Positions 1 to 6,572 of a DNA stretch of 32,314 bases are shown in pieces. The stretch spans positions 1-32,314 of the forward strand of contig CAKULY010000022.1 in the NCBI GenBank assembly GCA_934667505.1. Direction: 5' to 3'. The first letter of the stretch is position 1; every line of letters starts with the position of its first letter. Under the pieces are notes generated by a model, which made no database searches, was not told the DNA's origin, and worked only from the letters and a program-made list of their open reading frames with translations. The translations under genes and the position numbers were made by a program. Source of the DNA: an uncultured Treponema sp. Lineage in GTDB: Bacteria; Spirochaetota; Spirochaetia; Treponematales; Treponemataceae.

Positions 1-2
1 GC

Positions 3-977
3 TTTGGCGCTGCCGGCATCGGTCTTTGCCGAACAGAACACATGTTCTTTGAAGAACCAAAACTTACTTCTTTCCAGAAGATGATTATTTCTGATACAAC
101 TGAAGAAAGAAAAGCTAATCTTGCCGCAATTCTTCCACTTCAGAAGAAAGACTTCTATAACATCATCAAGACAATGGAAGGACGCGCTGTAACTATCCGT
201 CTTTTGGACCCGCCGCTTAACGAATTCGTTCAGGCTGAAACACCTGCTTTGGCAAAGGCTTTGGCTAAGAAACTTGGCGTAAAGGTTGACTTCATCGAAA
301 AGAAATACTCTGAATTGAATGAACACAACCCGATGCTTGGACACCGTGGTTGCCGTCTTGCAATTACATATCCAGAGATTTATGAAATGCAGGTTGAAGC
401 TATCGCTTTGGCAACTGCTCAGGCTGAAAAAGAAGGTCTTAAGCACGATGTTCGCATCATGATTCCAAACGTAACTACATTTGCTGAATTGAAACAGATT
501 CGCGCTCAGGCAGAAGCTGTAATCGCAAAAGTAAATGAATCTGAAAAGACTTCATTGAAGTTCCAGATTGGTTCTATGATTGAATTCCCACGTGCCGCAG
601 CGACAGCTGACAAAATCGCTGAATATGCAGACTTTTTCTCATTCGGTACAAACGACCTTACACAGACAACATTCGGATTTAGCCGTGACGACTATTCTAA
701 GTTCATTGATTCTTACTTGGATCAGAAGATTCTTCTTCAGGATCCATTCAAGACTTTGGACGAAGATGGCGTTGGCGTAATGATTGGTCTTGCAGAAGAA
801 AAGGGACGCTCTGTAAAAGCAGATCTTCACCTTGGAATCTGTGGTGAACACGGTGGCGACCCAGCTTCTATCGCACTTTGCTACAAGCTTGGCTTGAACT
901 ACGTTTCATGCTCACCATTCCGCGTACCAGCTGCTAGATTGGCTGGTGCACAGGCTGTAATTAAAGCGTCTAAATAA
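3..977 (+). CDS. ppdK: Pyruvate,phosphate dikinase, C-terminal part (5' end outside window)
   Basis: PPDK interconverts pyruvate, ATP and Pi with PEP, AMP and PPi in the cytoplasm, a common glycolytic step in anaerobes. The reading frame is open from base 3, so the gene enters from outside the window. The ATG at 42 is internal, because the codons before it encode the family motif GLCRTEHMF. The roughly 325 residues here are the PEP/pyruvate-binding TIM barrel. Visible landmarks are GLCRTEHMF near the start, GTNDLTQTTFG in the middle and GICGEHGGDP near the end, whose Cys is the catalytic proton donor. The nucleotide-binding and phosphohistidine domains are missing only because of the window edge. 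GC content is clearly higher than in the neighbouring genes, as expected of a highly expressed gene. The last codons are duplicated about 150 bp downstream (see repeat at 1096-1127). Confidence 0.96.
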   Translation, partial: FGAAGIGLCRTEHMFFEEPKLTSFQKMIISDTTEERKANLAAILPLQKKDFYNIIKTMEGRAVTIRLLDPPLNEFVQAETPALAKALAKKLGVKVDFIEKKYSELNEHNPMLGHRGCRLAITYPEIYEMQVEAIALATAQAEKEGLKHDVRIMIPNVTTFAELKQIRAQAEAVIAKVNESEKTSLKFQIGSMIEFPRAAATADKIAEYADFFSFGTNDLTQTTFGFSRDDYSKFIDSYLDQKILLQDPFKTLDEDGVGVMIGLAEEKGRSVKADLHLGICGEHGGDPASIALCYKLGLNYVSCSPFRVPAARLAGAQAVIKASK

Positions 978-984
978 CAACTGG

Positions 985-1162
985 AAAATTATCTTTGTAG
1001 AAGAATTTTTCTTTTGCAAAGATAATCTTGTGCGATGTACGAGTTTTGTGAGTGCAAGCGAACAAAACTCGTTAGCAAACCGCAAGGTTTGCGACGTGCA
1101 CAGGCTGTAATTAAAGCTAATAAATAGTTATGGCATGTTGCAAACCGCAAAGGGTTTGCAGC
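985..1162. repeat. Array of short hairpins after ppdK
   Basis: Four palindromes lie in tandem. A 10-bp stem pairs 988-997 with 1017-1026. A perfect 10-bp stem pairs CGAGTTTTGT (1040-1049) with its complement (1062-1071). Two GCAAACC/GGTTTGC hairpins lie at about 1074-1090 and 1139-1159. No ORF is credible here. The array lies before the ppdK terminator, so it would form the 3' UTR of the ppdK mRNA. Confidence 0.7.
1096..1127 (+). repeat. Duplicated ppdK 3' end
   Basis: A 22-base stretch at 1096-1117 is identical to 946-967 inside ppdK. It is followed by a near copy of the final codons, here reading Ala-Asn-Lys-stop where the gene reads Ala-Ser-Lys-stop. In frame it spells AQAVIKANK and a stop. 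The copy has no start or body, so it is a relic and not a gene. The simplest reading is that about 130 bp of hairpin sequence was inserted into or duplicated with the original ppdK terminus. Confidence 0.85.
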
Positions 1163-1181
1163 GTGTATAGTCTGTTAGACT

Positions 1182-1219
1182 AAAAAAGCAGATATTGTTT
1201 TTCAATATCTGCTTTTTTT
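1182..1219 (+). terminator. Rho-independent terminator of ppdK
   Basis: AGCAGATATTG (1187-1197) pairs perfectly with CAATATCTGCT (1203-1213) around a 5-T loop. An A-run precedes it and a T-run of seven follows, so it could also work on the other strand for the operon ending at 1327. Confidence 0.92.
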
Positions 1220-1306
1220 ATTTAGGGTTTATCAAAATCCTAAAAACGGCTGAGTCAAGGTCTTGAGAGAGCGAAGCGAACGTACCTTGACCAGACGTAT
1301 TTTTAG
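1217..1306. repeat. Long imperfect hairpin with a 31-bp repeat at its edge
   Basis: GTCAAGGT (1254-1261) pairs with ACCTTGAC (1284-1291). The flanks CTAAAAACGGCTGA and CAGACGTATTTTTAG extend the stem imperfectly. Bases 1217-1247 match the reverse complement of 8746-8776 at 30 of 31 positions, so the left flank belongs to a dispersed repeat. Up to 1326 nothing else is seen. Confidence 0.7.
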
Positions 1307-1326
1307 AAAAATTTATCAAAACAAAA

Positions 1327-1593
1327 TTAGGCTCTTCTTCCAATTCGGTTTATATCAGTAATTCCCAGCAATAAATTCGGAACATACAAATCTTCATCTA
1401 AAGAATCCCAATGAATTCCTAGACCACCACCGCTTAATTCATAATGAGTCAAATCTTCTTGAGAGGCACTAGAAAGATTTGGAAAAAAAACTAAAGGAAC
1501 TGAAAGTTGCCGGCCATCGACCAAAAGAAGCCATAAATTTTCTTTGTCCGTCCAAACCTTTTGAGCCTTATCATTATTCAAAGAAATATCCAT
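1327..1593 (-). CDS. DUF2442 family protein
   Basis: This small protein of 88 residues matches DUF2442. It has the family pattern of a VDGRQLSVPL strand, an FFPNL segment, and the diagnostic GGGLGIHWDSLDEDLYVPNLL. The molecular role of the family is unknown, and members often sit beside other small unknown genes. I chose the ATG at 1593, six bases after AAGGG, because the length then fits the family. An alternative ATG at 1635 overlaps the stop of the upstream gene (ATGA) and would add 14 residues encoded partly by the G9 tract at 1605-1613. It is the last gene of the five-gene operon that starts at 5908. The start region is the odd part: tract-length change would alter the leader or shift the frame of an extended product. 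Confidence 0.8.
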   Translation of the reverse strand: MDISLNNDKAQKVWTDKENLWLLLVDGRQLSVPLVFFPNLSSASQEDLTHYELSGGGLGIHWDSLDEDLYVPNLLLGITDINRIGRRA

Positions 1594-1604
1594 TCCAAGC
1601 CCTT

Positions 1605-1613
1605 CCCCCCCCC
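1605..1613 (-). repeat. G9 homopolymer tract at the DUF2442 start
   Basis: Nine consecutive G on the coding (minus) strand sit immediately upstream of the AAGGG ribosome-binding site and 11 bases before the ATG at 1593. Another ATG (1615-1613) directly abuts the tract. At nine G it is out of frame with DUF2442; at eight it would be in frame. Seven A precede that ATG, so the region has two adjacent slippable runs. Confidence 0.9.
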
Positions 1614-1631
1614 ATTTTTTTAATAAAATTA

Positions 1632-1979
1632 TCATATCAAGTCAATATAAAATGGATTGCCTGTTTTTCCTGCTCCATGAATTCCACTTTTTGAAAAACC
1701 ACAATAGTCCATAAGCATAAGAAAAAAAGTTGCATTACAATGATGACGTTTTGAAGAAAAATAAATATCAAAATTTGCCAAATCCTTTGTTGAAACTTTT
1801 TTGCCAACAAAATTCTTATATGCAGATTCTATTAATGAATTTTTTAAGTAAATAGAACTTTTTCCACGTTTATACCGGATAGAACCTTCTGTGTACTTTT
1901 CAACAATAGAATTTCCCTTAGATGGATTTTGTAATACAGTACCCACCTTTATTTTTTGCCTTACAATTTCAACAATCAT
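1632..1979 (-). CDS. Unrecognised 115-residue protein
   Basis: I do not recognise this family. The start is the ATG at 1979, preceded by GGAGG at good spacing; the in-frame TTG at 1991 lies in that ribosome-binding site. The protein has no signal peptide or membrane segment. The N-terminus is basic (IVRQKIKVGTVLQNPSKG). The C-terminal half has a conserved-looking block, KVSTKDLANFD, SSKRHHCNATFFLMLMDYC and GKTGNPFYIDLI, rich in His and Cys. It lies 20 bases after the SUMF1-domain lipoprotein gene, and its stop overlaps a possible DUF2442 start, so it is the fourth gene of the operon. A cytoplasmic partner of DUF2442 is possible but unproven. Confidence 0.75.
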   Translation of the reverse strand: MIVEIVRQKIKVGTVLQNPSKGNSIVEKYTEGSIRYKRGKSSIYLKNSLIESAYKNFVGKKVSTKDLANFDIYFSSKRHHCNATFFLMLMDYCGFSKSGIHGAGKTGNPFYIDLI

Positions 1980-1999
1980 AGCTTCCTCCAAAATATATT

Positions 2000-3922
2000 T
2001 TATTCCGCATTTTGAACAATGCGAAGACCTATACTAGAGGATGAATAACTTTCTGAATACGTCCACCATTCTCTAGAATAAATTTTGCAATCGTCTTTAT
2101 AAACCCAAATTGAACCACCTCTATAAACACGGTATGAACCGCTATCATGCACAGGATTTATCAACTCGCCAGTTCCAAAACTTGCATAATAATCATAACA
2201 CCATTCTGCGACATTACCACTCATATCATAAATTCCTAGTTTATTTGCCTCTTTTGTGCCAACTTGATGATTTTCATTACCACTATTATTGTAACACCAT
2301 GCGACTTTACCAATGCTATTACTTCCACTATAAATGCAAGTATCATGTGTTGTTGCATCGCCGCCACCTGCAGCAAATTCCCACTCACATTCGGTTGGCA
2401 AGCGGAAACCATTTTTGCTCTTATCCCAAGTAACACGACCATTTGTCAAGCTGTAATCTTTCCAGACGGAATTTCCTTTATAATAAACAGGTTCAAATCC
2501 TTTATATTCACTATAGGCGTTAAGCCATACGCAAGCACTATTCCAACTTATATATGTTGCAGGTACAAAATTTTTATATTCATCATTGATTCCATATCCT
2601 TTATTTGCAGAACCTATAACATAATCGTGTTCTTTTGCCCATGTATAAACTTCAAGCCATAGTTCATAAGTAAGTTCATATTGCGCAATTTTAAAGCCTG
2701 ATAAAGTAATCTTTGGACGAGAAGTATCTTCTGGCTCGCCAAAATAAAAACTTCCGCCCTCAACATTTATCATTGCGGCATAATCCTTGCCCCATTGTGC
2801 ATATAGATTAATATCGCCTGTTACTGTAATCTTATCACCGGCACTGTACAAGCTTCCATTTCCATCTGAACGAGCGCTCCATTTTGTAAACGCATAGCCT
2901 TTTTTCTCTAAGTTTCCAACATTTCCAAGAACCGTGTATAAACTTCCTTTTTCAACAAAAATAGAATCCGGAACGTGACCGCCAGTTGCTCCATTAGGAT
3001 AATATGTAACAACATATTGAACTGCCTGCCACTTTGCATAAAATGTAATATCAGAATTTACTATATATGGAAAATCAACTTTAGATTCTTCTGAAAATTC
3101 TGCGTCCAAATACCAGCCTCCAAAACCAAAATCATTTTTTGTAGAAAGAGGACAATTTTCTATATATCCAGTTTCAATTTCTTTTAACTCTGTTCCCCCA
3201 TTTGTAACAAAAGTCACCTTATAAACAGGCTGCCATTTTGCATAAAGAACAATATCTGCCGTAAGAGTAAGCGGGAATTCAGCCTTCTTAGTAAAACTAG
3301 AATCAACAAACCAAGAAACAAATGTATATCCTTGTTTTTGTGTTTCAGGAGCAGAAGAAATTTCTGCCGCTCTATATGCAGGAACTTCACTGCCACCATC
3401 CACTTCAAAAGAAACTTGATAAGTTGCAATCCATTTTGCATACAGAGTAACTGGTTTTGTCACAACATACGGAAAATTCACTGCGCTTCCACTAAAATCT
3501 GAAGTTGTATACCAACCGCCAAAAACATAATTTGAACGACTTACATCCGGGATTTCCTGAATAATTCCTGTTTTGTAAGATTGAATTTTTTCTTCGCAGT
3601 TTGTTTCAAAATTTACTGTAAACTCTTGCTGCCATTTTGCATAAAGTGTTGTATCTTTTGAAATTTTATATGGGAATTTTAATATTTCCCCTGAAAAATC
3701 AGAGTTTAAATACCAGCCAACAAAACTATATTCGGAACGCAAAGTAAATGGCGCTTCTTTTATTTCTTCTGTTCTATATGAAGAGATGCCTGTTCCTCCA
3801 TTTGTAGAAAAAGTAACTTCATACAGTTCTGTTTTTTCAATAAAAAAAGGATTTTTGCATGCCATAAAAACAATTGCAAAGAAAATCAACAACGAAAAAG
3901 AAAAAAAATTATTTTTTTTCAT
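2000..3922 (-). CDS. Lipoprotein with five InlB-type repeats and a SUMF1/FGE-like domain
   Basis: This is a 640-residue predicted surface or periplasmic lipoprotein. The start is the ATG at 3922 behind AGAGGTG; a GTG two codons earlier is less likely. A signal peptide ends in lipobox FMAC with Cys at about residue 22. Five Listeria-Bacteroides (InlB B-type) repeats of about 66 residues follow to about residue 378. Each opens like VTFSTNGGT, has GWY, and ends in LYAKW or a variant. Residues about 381-640 form a formylglycine-generating-enzyme-type domain with FRLPTECEWEFAAGG, GIYDMSGNVAEW, YRVYRGGS and a closing GLRIV. The paired catalytic cysteines of true FGEs are not evident, so a structural or ligand-binding role is more likely than sulfatase maturation. 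The gene starts 8 bases after the CsgG-like gene and is probably exported or displayed with its help. Confidence 0.88.
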   Translation of the reverse strand: MKKNNFFSFSLLIFFAIVFMACKNPFFIEKTELYEVTFSTNGGTGISSYRTEEIKEAPFTLRSEYSFVGWYLNSDFSGEILKFPYKISKDTTLYAKWQQEFTVNFETNCEEKIQSYKTGIIQEIPDVSRSNYVFGGWYTTSDFSGSAVNFPYVVTKPVTLYAKWIATYQVSFEVDGGSEVPAYRAAEISSAPETQKQGYTFVSWFVDSSFTKKAEFPLTLTADIVLYAKWQPVYKVTFVTNGGTELKEIETGYIENCPLSTKNDFGFGGWYLDAEFSEESKVDFPYIVNSDITFYAKWQAVQYVVTYYPNGATGGHVPDSIFVEKGSLYTVLGNVGNLEKKGYAFTKWSARSDGNGSLYSAGDKITVTGDINLYAQWGKDYAAMINVEGGSFYFGEPEDTSRPKITLSGFKIAQYELTYELWLEVYTWAKEHDYVIGSANKGYGINDEYKNFVPATYISWNSACVWLNAYSEYKGFEPVYYKGNSVWKDYSLTNGRVTWDKSKNGFRLPTECEWEFAAGGGDATTHDTCIYSGSNSIGKVAWCYNNSGNENHQVGTKEANKLGIYDMSGNVAEWCYDYYASFGTGELINPVHDSGSYRVYRGGSIWVYKDDCKIYSREWWTYSESYSSSSIGLRIVQNAE

Positions 3923-3930
3923 AATCACCT

Positions 3931-4866
3931 CTAAAACCTGAATCCTGCATTTATTCCTAATCCAAAAATGTATGGATAACCACCACGCAAAATTGGTTCA
4001 ACATAGAAATTTCCTGATACCATACGAAAACCAACAGCTCCGCCAATATCCAAGGAATTTTTTAAATCTGAATTTACAAAAATAAGTTCCAGTCCGCCTT
4101 GAGCCTCTACAAAAAGACCCGCGCTTGGCTCGCCTGTAGGAGAAACCGCATACCACCGCATAAAACCAAGCGGCTCAACAGAATAAATAGAATTGTTCTT
4201 TTCAAAGAAGTCATAACTTACCAAGACTTTCAGACCAACAGAAAAACGTCTAAAAATACTATAATCAAAAGAAAATCCTGCCGCGGGAGCAATTCCAAAA
4301 ATCGAATTTTTGTTTCCTTCAAAAATAAAACCCAAGGAAGATTTATAAATTGTTGCCGCATGGTGCAAAAGTTGCTCTGTTTTTGACGACCTTGAAATTT
4401 CGTATTTTTTAAATAAAACATACGCTCCTTTTTCGACATTAAGCATTTTTATTTGCAATATATATTTATTGTCCAGTTCTTCCAATGAACCGAAAATTAT
4501 TTTATGGGCGCCAAGCCGCTCGCCAATAGAAAGAGCCGTATTATCGCTTACCAAACCTGAATTTTGAAATTTCAGCTCTTTTTCAACTTTATCCATATTT
4601 TGACGCGTTACAACCTGCAGAGTAGAATTTTCAAAAATCGATGCAGTTAATCCATTTTGGATATACTCATCCATCTCATTTGTTTCTGCAGAAAAATTAA
4701 GAACTGCAACAATTTCATTTTTTGAACAACGCGAAACAATCTCTTTACTTACTAAATCCAAAGTTTCGTCAATAGAATTTTTTTTCTGCGCCGCAAAACA
4801 AAAAGCATTCAAAAACATCAAAAATACAAGAATCAGATTTTTGTAGTATTTAGTATTTAGAATCAT
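3931..4866 (-). CDS. CsgG-like protein with C-terminal beta-barrel-like domain
   Basis: A signal peptide ends near AFCFA; there is no clear lipobox. Residues about 35-170 resemble the CsgG/LpoB-type periplasmic domain: VAVLNFSAE, then LTASIFENSTLQVVTRQNMDKV, then GERLGAHKIIFGSL. Residues about 185-311 are alternating hydrophobic, Gly- and aromatic-rich strands ending in GINAGFRF. A C-terminal Phe is typical of BAM-inserted outer-membrane barrels. Known CsgG proteins are lipid-anchored export or assembly factors. Here a barrel may replace the lipid anchor, which is an inference. The ATG at 4866 overlaps the end of the LPP20 gene by 17 bases and uses AGAGGTG as ribosome-binding site, so translation is probably coupled. 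Confidence 0.8.
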   Translation of the reverse strand: MILNTKYYKNLILVFLMFLNAFCFAAQKKNSIDETLDLVSKEIVSRCSKNEIVAVLNFSAETNEMDEYIQNGLTASIFENSTLQVVTRQNMDKVEKELKFQNSGLVSDNTALSIGERLGAHKIIFGSLEELDNKYILQIKMLNVEKGAYVLFKKYEISRSSKTEQLLHHAATIYKSSLGFIFEGNKNSIFGIAPAAGFSFDYSIFRRFSVGLKVLVSYDFFEKNNSIYSVEPLGFMRWYAVSPTGEPSAGLFVEAQGGLELIFVNSDLKNSLDIGGAVGFRMVSGNFYVEPILRGGYPYIFGLGINAGFRF

Positions 4867-5908
4867 TCATCACCTCTTTTATAAAATTATTTTCAAGTTC
4901 ATTTTCTATTCGCTGCATAACCAGTCTCTTGCACATTTCTTTTTCATACGAAGAAATTTTTCCAAACCGCTTTTCAAAAGACACCAAGTTTTTTTCCTTA
5001 AAAAAAGGATTTATTTCTTTTATATAAATATTCAAGCTTGGATATGATGTAAAAATTCCGTTATTTTCAGAAATTTTAAAATCTACAAAAATGTTTGCGG
5101 TATAAAAATTTGTTCCTTTATTTACCGAAGTTTCTAAAACATCTACAACTGAAAAACCCTCTTTTGAAAAAACTTCCGCAAGTTTTGTTTTTATTCGGTT
5201 TTCAACATCAGCATCCGCCTTTATAAAAATTTTTGCATTCTGCTTTAACTCAAAAATCAGTTCTCTTGAATTCTTTATTTCTTCTGTTATAAAAAAATAT
5301 TTTTTTGCTTTCTCAGAATTTATTCCTAAAAGAAAATAATATAAATCATAAAAATCCTGACTTTCATTTAGAACTTTGTTAAAAAATATGATTTTATAAA
5401 AATTTTCACTTTCTGATTTTGCTTTTTGAAAAAATGAATTTATACAAGCAGATTTTTCCTGAATTTTTGGCTCAACAAGCTCCAACGCATCTTCCCGATT
5501 TATATAAGCGTAGACAACATAATTTTGAGAATCTCTATCAAAATAAACATCCGAATGTTTCAACGCAAAAAGCTTAGTTTCTGAATTCACAAAAACCGTT
5601 TTTACAAATTCTTTTTTACTTGATATTTCATCATTGTCAGTAGAAAAATTCTCTTTAAAGAAACTATTGGTTTTTACAAAAGCTGAAAAGTATGATGAAA
5701 GTTCCTCATCCGCATTATTTTTTGCAGTCTCAGGAGATTTTCCAAGTCCAACGGAAGATAAAAATTTTTCTTTTGGATAAAAATTTGAAATTTCCTTAGT
5801 TTTTATCCAATCTGTAGAATTTTTATTCTTATTTTTTACATTTTTCAAACTTGTACAACTAACAAGAGTAAATACAAAACAACAGAACAAAATTTCTTTT
5901 ATTTTCAA
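4850..5908 (-). CDS. LPP20-family lipoprotein
   Basis: First gene of the minus-strand operon, about 352 residues. I chose the TTG at 5908, which lies six bases after GGGAG. It gives a compact signal peptide (KIKEILFCCFVFTLVSC) with lipobox LVSC. A longer TTG start at 5935 would place that ribosome-binding site inside the gene. Residues about 45-150 carry the LPP20 pattern FLSSVGLGKSPETAKNNADEEL, then a strand-rich region with YVVYAYINREDALELV. The rest is Lys/Glu/Phe-rich and was not recognised. LPP20 proteins are outer-membrane lipoproteins, and in Vibrio the relative FlgP works with CsgG-like FlgO/FlgT, which parallels the neighbour here. Confidence 0.8.
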   Translation of the reverse strand: MKIKEILFCCFVFTLVSCTSLKNVKNKNKNSTDWIKTKEISNFYPKEKFLSSVGLGKSPETAKNNADEELSSYFSAFVKTNSFFKENFSTDNDEISSKKEFVKTVFVNSETKLFALKHSDVYFDRDSQNYVVYAYINREDALELVEPKIQEKSACINSFFQKAKSESENFYKIIFFNKVLNESQDFYDLYYFLLGINSEKAKKYFFITEEIKNSRELIFELKQNAKIFIKADADVENRIKTKLAEVFSKEGFSVVDVLETSVNKGTNFYTANIFVDFKISENNGIFTSYPSLNIYIKEINPFFKEKNLVSFEKRFGKISSYEKEMCKRLVMQRIENELENNFIKEVMNDSKY

Positions 5909-5934
5909 TAAAATCTCCCTTTTTTTGTTTAACA

Positions 5935-5963
5935 ATTATGTTTTATAACGTGTTTTATTTCAT
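5935..5963 (-). promoter_or_regulatory. Probable operon promoter with direct-repeat operator
   Basis: On the minus strand a -10 CATAAT (5940-5935) and a weak -35 ATGAAA (5963-5958) are 17 bp apart. The spacer holds the direct repeat ATAAAACA twice at a 12-bp period (plus-strand 5939-5946 and 5951-5958). A related TGTTTTAC lies at 6043-6050 near the divergent regulator. This is a plausible binding site for that XRE protein but rests on inspection only. Confidence 0.45.
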
Positions 5964-6089
5964 TTTTTATTATTTTTCTGAGTTTTAATTTATATAAATA
6001 CAAACCAAAACTCATATTTATGTCAATTTTTTACAAATTATGTGTTTTACAAAATAAAAAATTCTTCAAAAATATCTGATAATTCTTTT

Positions 6090-6410
6090 ATGGGTATTCG
6101 CCATGTTTTTATTCAGAATTTAAAATTTTATAGAAAGCAAGCAGGTCTTACACAAGAAAAACTTGCCGAAAAAATCGGAATGAGCACCTCTTATATTGGC
6201 GATATGGAAGCCCGAGAAAGATTTCCTTCTGCAGAAACAATAGATAAAATTGCCGACGCATTAAATATTCCAACATCATCCCTATTTGGAGAACGAGAAT
6301 GCCCTATAAATACCCAAAATTCTTTTGCAAAAATCTATGGAAAAAGTTTAAAAACTGAATTAAGCGAGAGAATTTTAAAAGATATTGAAGATGTTTTGAA
6401 TTTATTGTAG
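6090..6410 (+). CDS. XRE-family (HTH_3) transcriptional regulator
   Basis: A single-domain DNA-binding protein of 106 residues. The helix-turn-helix covers residues about 9-65: NLKFYRKQAGLTQEKLAEKI, then MSTSYIGDMEARERFPS, then ETIDKIADALNIPTSSLF. This is the classic Cro/C1 type. The C-terminal 40 residues look helical and may dimerise. I chose the ATG at 6090; an upstream in-frame GTG at 6042 would add 16 unconserved residues. No Shine-Dalgarno is visible, but GATAAT (6078-6083) ends six bases before the ATG, fitting a leaderless message. The gene is divergent from the LPP20-CsgG-SUMF1 operon and is its likeliest regulator, with candidate operator repeats between them. Confidence 0.88.
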   Translation: MGIRHVFIQNLKFYRKQAGLTQEKLAEKIGMSTSYIGDMEARERFPSAETIDKIADALNIPTSSLFGERECPINTQNSFAKIYGKSLKTELSERILKDIEDVLNLL

Positions 6411-6424
6411 TTAAGCCGGGGTTT

Positions 6425-6510
6425 TAGGGGCACAGCCCCTAGGAGAATGGGGTATGGCGAAGACACGGAGTGGCTGAGCCTAGGGGAAAGGCTTTTCCCC
6501 TCCTTTTTTT
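6425..6510 (+). terminator. Four-arm hairpin array ending in an intrinsic terminator
   Basis: Arm 1 TAGGGGC (6425-6431) pairs with GCCCCTA (6435-6441). AGGGGAAA (6482-6489) pairs with TTTCCCCT (6494-6501) and is followed by CCTTTTTTT, a convincing terminator for the XRE gene. Arm 2 CCCCTAGG (6436-6443) is also perfectly complementary to arm 3 CCTAGGGG (6479-6486), so the middle pairing competes with both outer hairpins. This is attenuator-like geometry. Confidence 0.8.
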
Positions 6511-6549
6511 ATAAAATTTGATTTTCCTAGCAAAATAAGCCTTTTGGAG

Positions 6550-6555
6550 TATAAT
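6550..6555 (+). promoter_or_regulatory. -10 element upstream of the OmpA-family gene
   Basis: Perfect TATAAT, 17 bases before the ATG at 6573, giving a leader of only about 10 bases. No good -35 is visible. Confidence 0.5.
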
Positions 6556-6572
6556 GAAAACAGGTATTTCAA

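Noticed and set aside
1327..1979. Toxin-antitoxin pair (115-residue protein plus DUF2442)
   Set aside because: The genes are the tail of a larger envelope operon and neither shows toxin motifs; small adjacent genes alone are insufficient evidence.
2110..2662. Antisense open frames over the SUMF1 lipoprotein gene
   Set aside because: Their codons mirror the conserved SUMF1 motifs on the other strand, they have no ribosome-binding sites and no recognisable domains.
2000..3922. Genuine sulfatase-maturating FGE, or an internalin-type invasin
   Set aside because: The catalytic Cys pair is not evident and no sulfatase gene is nearby. InlB-type B-repeats alone are widespread in lipoproteins and do not imply invasion.
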